Below, in pieces: positions 51,734 to 60,996 of a stretch of DNA of 64,000 nt (positions are counted from its first letter, which is position 1; the number at the start of each line of letters is the position of its first letter). A program made the translations under genes and the position numbers. The notes beneath the pieces are model-generated. The model had not been told where the DNA came from. It worked only from the letters and a program-made list of their open reading frames with translations, and ran no database searches. The DNA is from CAZFER01 sp964517495 (GTDB taxonomy: Bacteria > Hinthialibacterota > Hinthialibacteria > Hinthialibacterales > Hinthialibacteraceae). The DNA lies in the NCBI GenBank assembly GCA_964517495.1, contig CAZFER010000017.1:26728-90727 (forward strand), read 5' to 3'.

Positions 51734-53338
51734 ATGAAAGTTTTAATTGTGGATTACGATCGGGATGTTCGCTCCCTTCTCAAATTGGTTTTGAATAAGC
51801 AAGGCCATGAGATCGTTGAACATTTCAATGGTGATGAAGCCTATCAAGCTTGCTTGAAAGATAACTTCCCGCTTATCATTATGGATTGGGAATTAAGCGG
51901 TTTGAGCGGGGTCGAATTATGCCGGAAAATTCGCGCGCTCCCCTTTGGGGATTATATCGTCATCCTTATGTTCACTGGTCGGAGTTCACCGGAAGATTTA
52001 CAGCGGATTTTGGATGCTGGAGCGGATGATTACATTCAAAAACCGGTGGATATGAAATGGCTTAAAATTCGCCTGAAAATTGCCCTAAACAACGCGGAAA
52101 TTAAAACAGCCCGCTGGGAAGCGGAACAACAACTTGCCGACGCACGCAACAAGGAAATCGAAACAGGCTCGAGAATTCAACAAAGCTTATTGCTGGGAAA
52201 GCCACCCACTGATGTGCCAGGAGTTCAAATTGCCGCTTTCACTATTCCTTCACAAAAAGTGGATGGCGACTTTTATGATTTTTATTTGCATCATCAGGAT
52301 TGCCTGGACATCGTAATTGGAGATGTGATGGGCAAAGGCATTCCCGCCGCGTTGATTGGTGCGGCTATCAAAAAAAATATCCTGCACGCCATCAGCCATT
52401 TGAAATCTGCATCGCAAGGCAAACCACCGCCATTAAACCATATTTTGACTTATGTGCAAAAAGAGGTATCCGATCGGCTGATCGAACTGAATAAATTCGT
52501 CACCTTGTGTTACGCTCGTTTCTATTTAACCGAAAAACGAATGGAATATATTAATTGCGGTCACACACGTATGATTTATTCAAATCAGGCTGATCATGGA
52601 TGCGTTGAAATTGATAATACCAACTTGCCAATAGGTGTCGTGCATGATGAGGAATACAAAGTGAGTGAAATGCATTTTTCTTTAGGGGATGTATTTCTAA
52701 TGTATTCCGATGGGATAACAGAAACCCGCTGCGATAAAGGTGAATTTTTCGGTGAAGAACGGCTCATGGATGCTGTATCGAAAAATTCATCTCTTCATCC
52801 TGAATTGATGATTCGCCGCATTAACGGCCAGCTCAAACGATTTTCACAAACTGGCAAGGCTCACGACGATCAAACCTATGTTTCCATCCGCATTTTAGAT
52901 AAAGATTATAATCTTCCGGAAATTCAGATATTCGAAACCACCAGTGAACTAAATCATTTGAAATCAATACGAGAATTTGTATCAACGATAATTGATCACA
53001 CCGCATCCAAGCACCCAATTCAAATTGATAAAAACCTTTTAACCCTGTCCATTAATGAGGCCGCCAGCAATATCATTCGGCATGCCTATCATAAGCAACC
53101 ACATCAACCCTTGCGCGTTGTGTCACAGCGATTTGATAATCGTATTGAATTTTATCTTGAACATTATGGTATCCCGTTTTCTCAACCCACATTGGATACC
53201 CAGGGACTGGATATCCCACGTGAAAACGGTATGGGGCTGCATATTATGGATGAAATCATGGATGAAGTGGAATACCTGTGCAATGAGGATGGATTGAATA
53301 TAATCCGTTTATGTAAATACTTTTCGAAAGTGAACTAA
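51734..53338 (+). CDS. receiver-PP2C phosphatase-HATPase protein, HsbR-like partner-switch regulator
   Basis: A 534-residue protein from ATG 51734. The receiver (about 1-120) has phospho-acceptor Asp51 in LIIMDWELSGLSG and QKPVD. A coiled linker (IETGSRIQQSLLLGKPP) leads to the PP2C domain (KVDGDFYDFYLHHQ, IGDVMGKGIPAALIGAAI, INCGHTRMIY, MYSDGITETR, HDDQTYVSIRIL). The C-terminal RsbW-type HATPase has the N-box LTLSINEAASNIIRHAY and G2 ENGMGLHIMDEIMDEVEY. In the G1 box the usual Asp-x-Gly-x-Pro-Phe reads HYGIPF, so the adenine-binding Asp is His. The same architecture is found in HsbR of Pseudomonas aeruginosa, which both dephosphorylates and phosphorylates a STAS protein. It lies 13 bases after mshG and directly before a STAS gene. 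Confidence 0.88.
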   Translation: MKVLIVDYDRDVRSLLKLVLNKQGHEIVEHFNGDEAYQACLKDNFPLIIMDWELSGLSGVELCRKIRALPFGDYIVILMFTGRSSPEDLQRILDAGADDYIQKPVDMKWLKIRLKIALNNAEIKTARWEAEQQLADARNKEIETGSRIQQSLLLGKPPTDVPGVQIAAFTIPSQKVDGDFYDFYLHHQDCLDIVIGDVMGKGIPAALIGAAIKKNILHAISHLKSASQGKPPPLNHILTYVQKEVSDRLIELNKFVTLCYARFYLTEKRMEYINCGHTRMIYSNQADHGCVEIDNTNLPIGVVHDEEYKVSEMHFSLGDVFLMYSDGITETRCDKGEFFGEERLMDAVSKNSSLHPELMIRRINGQLKRFSQTGKAHDDQTYVSIRILDKDYNLPEIQIFETTSELNHLKSIREFVSTIIDHTASKHPIQIDKNLLTLSINEAASNIIRHAYHKQPHQPLRVVSQRFDNRIEFYLEHYGIPFSQPTLDTQGLDIPRENGMGLHIMDEIMDEVEYLCNEDGLNIIRLCKYFSKVN

Positions 53339-53680
53339 ATGATGCATTTAAAGATAGAACATATAGATGATATAACGCTTATTCAATTCGAAGTGTCTGA
53401 ACTGGACGCGGATATTTCCGAATCGGTTGCCAAAGAAATCGAAGCCCATATAAAACCCTCTTCCAAAATCATTTTGGATATGGCAAAACTGGAATTTATC
53501 GATAGCTCCGGCTTGGGTACCATTTTAGGCATAAAACGAAAAATCCATTCGCTAAACGGTCATTTTATTATCTGCGAAATGACACAACCTGTCCGGCAAA
53601 TCATGGAACTGGTCAGGCTCAACAAAGTCTTTGAGATAGCCACAAACCGTGATGATGCACTCCAAAAATTACAGCGGTAG
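53339..53680 (+). CDS. STAS-domain anti-anti-sigma factor (HsbA/RsbV-like)
   Basis: A 113-residue STAS protein: LKIEHIDDITLIQF opening strand, IILDMAKLEFIDSSGLGTILGIKRKIHSLNG with the phosphorylatable Ser56/Ser57, and a C-terminal helix (VRLNKVFEIATNRDDALQKL). It is the natural substrate of the adjacent phosphatase/kinase protein: its unphosphorylated form would bind an anti-sigma partner or another target. The start directly abuts the upstream stop. Last gene of the operon; no sigma factor or anti-sigma gene is adjacent, so the output target is elsewhere. Confidence 0.93.
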   Translation: MMHLKIEHIDDITLIQFEVSELDADISESVAKEIEAHIKPSSKIILDMAKLEFIDSSGLGTILGIKRKIHSLNGHFIICEMTQPVRQIMELVRLNKVFEIATNRDDALQKLQR

Positions 53681-53763
53681 GGTGGATTCAACGTGAAGCG
53701 TAACCCACCAGATCAAGCTATATTTAACCCTTTGGCTTTCAGGGATTTATTCAGACCCCAACT

Positions 53764-56700
53764 TCAACCTTCCGACAAATCAATTGTCAATGTTCGTTGC
53801 CATAAAACTTTCACCGGTCCCAACAAACCTGCATCCAAAAGAGGTACATCTTTCCAGGGTTTTCCCCATGTATCCGGCCCTCGCGTAATATTGGTATGGG
53901 TTCGGCGTTCTTCCTCAGGTAACTTTCCGTCCCCTACTAACCGGTTATTCCAGACATTGGCAACCTCGATCACAAGGTAATTTTTCCCCGCTTGGGCCGC
54001 CTGGCTAATATCCACGCGATAAGGTTCTTTCCATACAATACCAACCTGATGGCCGTTTAAATATACATCCGCAACTTCTTTCACCTTCCCCAAATCCAGG
54101 AATAATTTGTCATCATTCCCCACAAGCGAATCCGGCAGATTAAAGGTCTTCTTATACGCAGCAATCCCTGAAAAATAGCTTATAGCCTCCAACTCATGCT
54201 CTGGCCATGAGATCAATTCAGGAAAAGTGACTGAGGTGGGCACTCCCCAGCCATGCGGGAATATGACTTCCCATGGACCTTCCAGTGTTATGGATGAAGG
54301 AACAGAATCCACATCAATTAGATGCGTTTTACCTTGATGATCGACAACCTGGTAAAACCCTGCAGATGAAACATGAAACAGATAATGCAAACCATCCCTT
54401 TGTGTAATTGGTGTATAAACAGGTTTCGAATCATCTGTTTGTTGTGAATTTAATTTCGCAATGGATTGTACATGGCTTCCCCCGGCTTTTTTCTCAAAAC
54501 AAACAAAAACAGAACCTGATGGGGGTAGTTCCAAGGGTACCCATGTGTGGGATTCATCAACACGATAATGATATTGTGCCACTCGTTTTCCTGAATCCGG
54601 ATACCATAACTCCGGCAATTTCCCTTTCACCCGGAAGCCACATTCCACCTTTTGCCATGTATCACTACGATTGACGACAAAATACATGTCACATGAACCC
54701 GCTCGCCGATGGATGTAATCAATGCTATCCTGCTGGTTTTCATCCCGCACCTGGAAATCGGGGCCAATACCCATCTCATTCAAGGTGTTACGCAGTGTTT
54801 TGCCCCAAACGATTTTCCCTTTTCCATAAGTATGTTCGAGTTGATGTTCTCCGTCACATGGTCCCCAAAGTTGATTGGCAAGCGTTTGAATTTTCTCATC
54901 ATTCTCTTCGGCATTATGAAGACTGTGTGCACGAGTCGGTTTGCGACCAACGACCACAGCCCCTTCAGAAACCAGCGTTTCAAGTTTCTTTAACACCTCC
55001 GGATTCATCGCTTCTTGATTCGGCAAAACCAACATGGCGTAACTCATGCCATCTGGCAATACAATCCTTCCATCTTTGACACTCATGCGTTCAAGAATAA
55101 CCTCTGAATTGGTTACATCATAATCGTAACCATAGCCCAACGATGGATGAATATGCTTGGGTTTGACAAAATTAGGAGCCTGATCGCCATAGTAAAAACA
55201 TACATCACCCACAAACAAGCCTTGCTGTAAGAGATACGAGCATCGTGACAAATAATCGACGAACGGCTTGGCTTTTGGCCACCACACCCGGGTGGGATTT
55301 ATATGCGTTCCCGCATGATAAACCCAACCAGGTACTCCCGCTTCCGGAGGTGTATGCACCGAGGTATGAAAGACAAAATGGTTCAATCCTTCACACATGG
55401 CCCGGTCAGCCAACGGTTTTAATTCAAATGGTCCTTCCTGCCATTGCTGAAAGCTAGTGAATGCTTCACCTTGCACAATGGTCTTCCCATAAATATGTGA
55501 TGCACAGGCGATCTCTTTCACTAACTGCACCAGATCTATTCCTTCTTTATTCAAGACCTGATGTTTGTTCCAAAATTCGCCGCGTGGGATATCCAGCGTA
55601 CCTAAAGCACGCAACGATTCGACCGGGCAATTGTGCAAAGGCTGGCCTGGGCCACCCGCTTCTGAACATAATTTTAACCCATAGTTATGGCTGATCTCAC
55701 TCGCCTGCATATAATGGTTTTCAATAATCAAATCAGATAGGGTTTTCTTGTAATCGAATAGAAAACGTCGAGTGGTTTTTTCATCACCAATCGTTCGATC
55801 ATACAGCGCCGGTAGAAAAGGCGTCATGTCGTAACCACGGCGTTTTTTAAACGCATCAATAAAATCCGGTGTCCACACTTTTCCTCTCACCTCGTAACTG
55901 CACAAATACAAATAATCCAATGCCGTTGAGGAGATATCACCTAACTCTTGCTGAAGACGTTCAGTAATCGTGTTGAAATGAAGCGCAGTGGCTTTGGGAT
56001 TGAAATGATCGAGGCTCAAGCCATTCGAATTGGGGCTGGGCAGTTTTAAGGTTTCACCCGTGTTGGTGCACACATAGCGAATGATAGTCCATTTCCCTTC
56101 CGGCAAATCCAATTGAAGTTGCTCATCATTAAATTTTGCCGTTAAGTCAATGATATCATCCCGTTTAATGATTTCTTCTTCATCGCCAGCAGGAATGGCC
56201 AAAACAGACACATCTTTATAAAAAAGGGGAAGCCCATCATCACCAATAAAATCCTTGTAATTCTTTTTTTTGCGAACGCTTTTTATGTCGGGGAAGGGAA
56301 GTTCCATATTCCCTTCTATCGGACCATCAACAGTAATAGTTGATGTGAAAAGCCCCATGGTACCCAGTTCGGGTGGAATCCAGCTGCCCCCGGCATCCCA
56401 ACTACTGGATACAATCAATGCCATACCCAATCCCAGCCGTTCGGCTTCGCGTATCGCATACCCGATAGCATCAAGCGATTCAGGGCCCATAAACGCAGGA
56501 CCAGCAGGAACAACATGATTGGGATCCTGGGCTCCTATATCAAATATGTTGAAGCCTCCAATCCCCATGTGCTTGATAGCCTCAAGTTCATTGGTGATTT
56601 GGGACAATCGAAAATTCCCATTCATCCAACACCAATAAGCCCAGGGACGAGCTTCAGCGGGAGGGTTTTGAAATTCCGCCTTTAATCGTGCAACATCATC

Positions 56701-56787
56701 AGCGGCCTGAATCGGCACACCCACAAAAAACATGAATGCCAATCCAATCAATATCCCAACTCGCAAGAATCGATCATTGAATCCCAT
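53764..56787 (-). CDS. secreted glycoside hydrolase, GH106-like (alpha-L-rhamnosidase type)
   Basis: A 1007-residue secreted enzyme with a signal peptide (residues 1-28). The family landmark near the start is ARPWAYWCWMNGNFRLSQITNELEAIKHMGIGGFNIFDIG, as in GH106. A further central block is GEAFTSFQQWQEGPFELKPLADRAMCEGLNHFVFH, with acidic residues likely to be catalytic. The C-terminus contains a galactose-binding-like beta-sandwich (LFLDLGKVKEVADVYLNGHQVGIVWKEPYRVDIS). GH106 enzymes release L-rhamnose from pectic rhamnogalacturonans. It is followed on the same strand, in reading order, by nothing before the STAS gene; upstream lie the FG-GAP and beta-helix genes. Confidence 0.82.
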   Translation of the reverse strand: MGFNDRFLRVGILIGLAFMFFVGVPIQAADDVARLKAEFQNPPAEARPWAYWCWMNGNFRLSQITNELEAIKHMGIGGFNIFDIGAQDPNHVVPAGPAFMGPESLDAIGYAIREAERLGLGMALIVSSSWDAGGSWIPPELGTMGLFTSTITVDGPIEGNMELPFPDIKSVRKKKNYKDFIGDDGLPLFYKDVSVLAIPAGDEEEIIKRDDIIDLTAKFNDEQLQLDLPEGKWTIIRYVCTNTGETLKLPSPNSNGLSLDHFNPKATALHFNTITERLQQELGDISSTALDYLYLCSYEVRGKVWTPDFIDAFKKRRGYDMTPFLPALYDRTIGDEKTTRRFLFDYKKTLSDLIIENHYMQASEISHNYGLKLCSEAGGPGQPLHNCPVESLRALGTLDIPRGEFWNKHQVLNKEGIDLVQLVKEIACASHIYGKTIVQGEAFTSFQQWQEGPFELKPLADRAMCEGLNHFVFHTSVHTPPEAGVPGWVYHAGTHINPTRVWWPKAKPFVDYLSRCSYLLQQGLFVGDVCFYYGDQAPNFVKPKHIHPSLGYGYDYDVTNSEVILERMSVKDGRIVLPDGMSYAMLVLPNQEAMNPEVLKKLETLVSEGAVVVGRKPTRAHSLHNAEENDEKIQTLANQLWGPCDGEHQLEHTYGKGKIVWGKTLRNTLNEMGIGPDFQVRDENQQDSIDYIHRRAGSCDMYFVVNRSDTWQKVECGFRVKGKLPELWYPDSGKRVAQYHYRVDESHTWVPLELPPSGSVFVCFEKKAGGSHVQSIAKLNSQQTDDSKPVYTPITQRDGLHYLFHVSSAGFYQVVDHQGKTHLIDVDSVPSSITLEGPWEVIFPHGWGVPTSVTFPELISWPEHELEAISYFSGIAAYKKTFNLPDSLVGNDDKLFLDLGKVKEVADVYLNGHQVGIVWKEPYRVDISQAAQAGKNYLVIEVANVWNNRLVGDGKLPEEERRTHTNITRGPDTWGKPWKDVPLLDAGLLGPVKVLWQRTLTIDLSEG

Positions 56788-56823
56788 TTTCTCCCCTCCC
56801 CTATATCTAAAATGCTACGCGTT

Positions 56824-58014
56824 TTATTTGCCTTCTATTTTCATATTCCGTAAATAAAAATGTTCATTTCCCGTACTCCACGGTTTCGAACATATATCAA
56901 TATCACCATCTCCATCCACGTCACCGCCTACAGCCTCATGGCAGGGCTTGCGCGCCACTATATGTTCACGCCATTTGTTTGATGTGGGACGTTTGTTTTT
57001 CCCCGCCAGGTTTTCCCATATATAGCATTTGTATGAACCTTTCGCTGACAGGGGTCCGCCGCCTGAAAAGACATCCATATCACCATCCAGATCAAAATCA
57101 GCCACCACCAGTGAATGAAAATCCTGCTTTTCTCCATCATCCTTGATCATATGCCGGGTCCAATTACCTTTGCCATCGTTCTCAAACCAGGCAACCCGCC
57201 CATCCGGATCATCCGCCTCCGTTTGTACAAAGTCCATGTCACCATCACCATCCATGTCAAGAACCCAAGTTCTCAACGCAATGCCGTAGCGGTGTTTTTC
57301 GCCAAAATCGATGTTTTTGTGGGCTTTCCACTTCAGGCCTTTCCCGTCGGTGTTTTCATACCAGGCTTGCCCTGTCACTACATCGTTATCACCATCACCA
57401 TCAATATCCCCAACCGCTTTGGGGGACACACCCCCATGAATCTCATGTTCATCCGCCGTGGCAATGGTGTGTTGTGTCCATTTTTTGGTGGGATCGTCAG
57501 GGATGGAATACCAAAACAAGCCGGTCTCATCGCTATTGGCAATGGCGTCCATTTTACCATCACCATCCACATCGGCGAATTCAGAATCATGTGAATAAAT
57601 TGCCCCGATGTCATACCCCTTAAAACCCTCTGTTTTGGGTTTTCCGGTATTGATAAAAAGGCGGCTGCCGGAAAGGATATCCACCCAGCCATCGCCATTA
57701 ACATCATAGGTCGAACCGCCCACGTCGGTGTTGCCTAATCCTATATCATATCGAACCCATTGGTTGGCTTTTTTATATTCCCACCACCACATCTTGGCAC
57801 CCGCACCTTTGGCGGCGCCGGTAATCCAATCCAGGTCTCCATCGTTATCCACATCGGCCAGCGATGTTTGCCCAAGCCGGTTGCCAATATTGTCGATCTT
57901 GTAATATGTGAAGGAAGGGAATTCAGATTGCTCTTGCGCAAAACCCGTCAAACCAGCCATCATGAAAACGAAAATACCCAATCCTGATCTCAAAATGTTA
58001 TATCGTTGTTTCAT
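56824..58014 (-). CDS. secreted FG-GAP/VCBS beta-propeller protein
   Basis: A 396-residue secreted protein with a signal peptide ending GLTGFAQ. It carries about seven calcium-loop repeats of the D-x-D-x-D-G-x-x-D type (for example DVDNDGDLDWITG, DVNGDGWVDILSG, DVDGDGKMDAIAN, DIDGDGDNDVVTG, DMDGDGDMDFVQT, DLDGDMDVFSG, DVDGDGDIDICSK), the FG-GAP pattern of integrin-like propellers. Such proteins usually bind glycans or proteins in the medium or at the cell surface. It lies between the GH106-like and beta-helix genes on the same strand, 36 bases upstream of the former, and may help target the glycan. Confidence 0.88.
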   Translation of the reverse strand: MKQRYNILRSGLGIFVFMMAGLTGFAQEQSEFPSFTYYKIDNIGNRLGQTSLADVDNDGDLDWITGAAKGAGAKMWWWEYKKANQWVRYDIGLGNTDVGGSTYDVNGDGWVDILSGSRLFINTGKPKTEGFKGYDIGAIYSHDSEFADVDGDGKMDAIANSDETGLFWYSIPDDPTKKWTQHTIATADEHEIHGGVSPKAVGDIDGDGDNDVVTGQAWYENTDGKGLKWKAHKNIDFGEKHRYGIALRTWVLDMDGDGDMDFVQTEADDPDGRVAWFENDGKGNWTRHMIKDDGEKQDFHSLVVADFDLDGDMDVFSGGGPLSAKGSYKCYIWENLAGKNKRPTSNKWREHIVARKPCHEAVGGDVDGDGDIDICSKPWSTGNEHFYLRNMKIEGK

Positions 58015-58086
58015 TTTATTCTCCTTTATAAAATATATCCTCCAGATTCTCCCTCATTGTATCGAATAGATCAATACACAATTATC

Positions 58087-58113
58087 AGGGAGGGCGAGGC
58101 TCCCACCGAGCCG
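58087..58113. repeat. 27-bp palindromic repeat, copy 1
   Basis: Starts AGGGAGGGCGAGGCTCCCAC and ends CGAGCCG. GGCTC and GAGCC form an inverted repeat around CCCAC. A near-identical copy is at 63971. It sits between the FG-GAP and beta-helix genes, just beyond the beta-helix stop. Confidence 0.7.
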
Positions 58114-58141
58114 ATTTCACGAAAAGTGCACAAACCAATCC

Positions 58142-60220
58142 CTACCTCGGCCCCACGCTACTCATATCAATCGGTTGAAAACCCAGTTCAAACACAGGTG
58201 AATCCGGCTTCAGCCTGAAATCATAATTCTCCGCATCAACAAACAAGGGATCAGCGTATTTTGAATTCACATCCTTGCCCCGTTTTTTCCATTCCTCAAA
58301 GGTGTTGTCATTGAATGAAACCTCCTCGGCGGATTTTGGGGGATTGTAGTAAATATTCCAATCCATCTCAAAGGTACTTTTAACTTCACGCCGGCCACTG
58401 TCATTTTTGGGATGGAAATAGAATTCAAACGGTTTGTCGCTCCAGTTTTTATCCAGCAGTTCGCCCTCGGTCCAATAAACGATGTTGTTTTCAAAGTAGA
58501 TGCTTTGATGTGGTTCCACCCGGCTGCGGCTGAGTTGCTGCAAACGCCCGAAAGCGAAGATGTTGTTGCGCACCGTCACCTCTTTGCAGAAGTGGATATT
58601 ATATCCAGCAAATTTGGTGTTATATACAATGTTGTTTTCGATAAGTAAGTGAGTTGAGCCTTCGTCATTGTATATACCCCAGCCTCCATAATGGTTCGCA
58701 TTCACATCATGGATAAGGTTGTTGTGAATGACCGTGCCGGGAGAGACTCCCAAGGTGTAAATTGCCCCCATGTCTGACAAAAGACCCTGACCAATATCAT
58801 GGATATGGTTGTATTCAACTTTATTATGCCAACTAATGCTACGCTGATAGCCCCACTCCCAGCCGATGGAAATACCGGTATACCAGCCATGATGGATGTG
58901 GTTATGGGCAACGGTGTTGTTAAACGTATTCATAAGCAACACACCCACCGCGGAGGGGAACTCCTCACCGTAATGATCGATGACATTATCGGTCACCATA
59001 TTATAACCCGTGCGAAGCAAGGGATGGGAATTATCATCACCACCATTGATGCGAAAACCACCCGCGCCTAAATAAGCAAGCGTGTTATGCTGAATGCGAT
59101 TGTCTTTACTCCCTTCACCCAGTTCAAAGGCAAAAGTGCCCGTGTTTTTCATTGTACAGCCTGAAAACGAACAATCCTGCGCACCTTTTAAGGTAATCGC
59201 AGCAGGCACACTGGCGGAACCCTGGCGGTCGTTGGAATTCCCCGGCGGGAGCTCAAAATTGGTGTACATAAATCGTAAATCGTTAAAATGCAGGTTGCGC
59301 ACCATCTTTCGCTCTAGTGGATCACCCTCGATATGAATAAATGCGGAAGCATAGGGCGCAACCACTTCGGCGGTTTGCAAATCTTCACCCGGTTTGGGGA
59401 TGTAATAAACCACCCCGGATTGCTTATCAAGATACCACTCCCCAGGCTGATCCAGCCCTTCAAAGACGTTTTCTACAATATAACGCGCACCATCGCTGGT
59501 GAAATCATCGGTAAACACTTTCCCTGCCTTATGCTGAAAAGTGACGATATTGGTGTCGGTATCAACGGATTCGATTGGCAAGTGGGAATCGGTCCAGAAA
59601 TGATAGACAATCACTTCAACATCATGCAGGTTGGTCCAATCCGGATCAATATCGCCGGGAGAAAATTCAAAGCGCTGGCAATCCGTATGGTAATGCACCT
59701 CACGCCCACCGTCTGGAAAGCCAGCCACCCGCAGAAAGCCCTCGTTGGGAATCCGCGCCCGTCTGCGCTTTTGGCCATTGACATACAGTTGCCGAAAACT
59801 CCACTCACCCGATTCAACCTCAGGCAGTTCGGCCACCCAGATGTTATCCTTGTACTTTCTCCAGCCAGTAATGGTTTTCCCACCATGCAAAAGCGGCTCC
59901 TCATCCTTATAAGCCCGATAGGTAATGGAATGCTCATCTGTACCGGAATCCTCAACCCCAAACCGCAAAGGCTCCCTCAAGCGATAAGTCCCCCCGAGAA
60001 GATAAACCACAACATCCTCCCCCAGTTCCCCATCCCCCTTCAACGACCGAACCGCCTCCTGCGCCCGCACCACCGTAGCAAACGCATGATCCGGCAATCC
60101 CCCACTATTGCCATCATCCCCATTGGGTGAGACGTAAAACACCTGCTCCGCATCAACGACCATAATGGGAGATAGGAATAAGGTGATTAGTAAAGAGGTA
60201 AAGATTTGTTTGATTGACAT
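58142..60220 (-). CDS. secreted right-handed beta-helix protein (GH141-like)
   Basis: A 692-residue secreted protein with a signal peptide (residues 1-24). It opens with VFYVSPNGDDGNSGGLPDHAFATVVRAQEAVR and DVVVYLLGGTYRLREPLRFGVEDSGTDEHSITYRAYKDEEPLLHGGKTITGW, the entry strands of parallel beta-helix carbohydrate enzymes. Repeated coils follow (KDNRIQHNTLAYLGAGGFRINGG, VTDNVIDHYGEE, VAHNHIHHGWYTGISIGWEWG, ENNIVYNTKFAGYNIHF). The arrangement resembles GH141 (alpha-fucosidase/xylanase) and the related GH120. The substrate cannot be fixed. First gene of the secreted cluster in the minus orientation. Confidence 0.7.
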   Translation of the reverse strand: MSIKQIFTSLLITLFLSPIMVVDAEQVFYVSPNGDDGNSGGLPDHAFATVVRAQEAVRSLKGDGELGEDVVVYLLGGTYRLREPLRFGVEDSGTDEHSITYRAYKDEEPLLHGGKTITGWRKYKDNIWVAELPEVESGEWSFRQLYVNGQKRRRARIPNEGFLRVAGFPDGGREVHYHTDCQRFEFSPGDIDPDWTNLHDVEVIVYHFWTDSHLPIESVDTDTNIVTFQHKAGKVFTDDFTSDGARYIVENVFEGLDQPGEWYLDKQSGVVYYIPKPGEDLQTAEVVAPYASAFIHIEGDPLERKMVRNLHFNDLRFMYTNFELPPGNSNDRQGSASVPAAITLKGAQDCSFSGCTMKNTGTFAFELGEGSKDNRIQHNTLAYLGAGGFRINGGDDNSHPLLRTGYNMVTDNVIDHYGEEFPSAVGVLLMNTFNNTVAHNHIHHGWYTGISIGWEWGYQRSISWHNKVEYNHIHDIGQGLLSDMGAIYTLGVSPGTVIHNNLIHDVNANHYGGWGIYNDEGSTHLLIENNIVYNTKFAGYNIHFCKEVTVRNNIFAFGRLQQLSRSRVEPHQSIYFENNIVYWTEGELLDKNWSDKPFEFYFHPKNDSGRREVKSTFEMDWNIYYNPPKSAEEVSFNDNTFEEWKKRGKDVNSKYADPLFVDAENYDFRLKPDSPVFELGFQPIDMSSVGPR

Positions 60221-60405
60221 TATGATGGCTCCTATAGCGAATTTTATTGATTATTTTAGGGGATTTTGGGAATGGAGGGAATGATTAGAGATAATAATAT
60301 GAGGATTAAAAAATAAGAGAAAAAGTACAATCGATTCAAAAAAACATTTGGGCTTTTGAAGATCAATTACGAACTAAAGTGTTTTGAGAAAATATATTTT
60401 ACAAT

Positions 60406-60996
60406 CTATGTTTCTACTTGTTCATCACTTGTTATTCCAAAAATTAGAACAGGTATATCTATATTTGAGGTTCCTCTTTTTTCCAAGTCCCATAGAAATT
60501 GCTCAAAGTAAGATACACCTGTTGACATTTCATTTGCAAACTCCTTTACAGGAACTATCTCAATACCTGTATCGATGATTCCGAGGTTATGGAATATAGT
60601 CATTTTCGCGGCTATGTTATATACCATAAAAGCATACTTTCCGAATTGTACTTCAACCCCTAACTTTTCTTTTACAAAATCCATATCACGAAACGGCTTC
60701 ATGTTTTTTGAAATAGATGGAGAGTAATTATTAATATAGTAATTAGTTGAGTATTTACACTCAATTCTTCTATGAAACCAACCAAATTTTTCAAAACTTT
60801 TCTTGAATTCTTTATTTAATGCCATAGGGCTATATAGCATACGCCCATTCATAGTTTTTTCTTTACTTTTTTTGATTTTGCATCTTTTTGCTTTCACTTG
60901 ATGAACAACTTTTTTTACTTCTGATAGTAAATGTGGGTATTTTTCTTTAACTACATTCTCTCCATTATTGAATGAATATTTACCAACTATACGCAT
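60406..60996 (-). CDS. BglII-like type II restriction endonuclease
   Basis: A 196-residue protein. The catalytic segment is FRDMDFVKEKLGVEVQFGK: Asp106, Glu115 and Gln117 have the same spacing (0, +9, +11) as Asp84, Glu93 and Gln95 of BglII, which uses ExQ instead of the usual ExK. The C-terminal half (YAFMVYNIAAKMTIFHNLGIIDTGIEIVPVKEF) also follows the BglII family pattern. BglII cuts A^GATCT; the same site is predicted here but not shown. Its ATG shares one base with the methyltransferase stop, a common arrangement that times endonuclease after methylase. The gene is A+T-rich compared with its neighbours. Confidence 0.78.
   Translation of the reverse strand: MRIVGKYSFNNGENVVKEKYPHLLSEVKKVVHQVKAKRCKIKKSKEKTMNGRMLYSPMALNKEFKKSFEKFGWFHRRIECKYSTNYYINNYSPSISKNMKPFRDMDFVKEKLGVEVQFGKYAFMVYNIAAKMTIFHNLGIIDTGIEIVPVKEFANEMSTGVSYFEQFLWDLEKRGTSNIDIPVLIFGITSDEQVET

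Noticed and set aside
59333..60130. Open frame of 265 codons on the plus strand
   Set aside because: Antisense to the beta-helix gene, low-complexity translation, no ribosome-binding site or motif.
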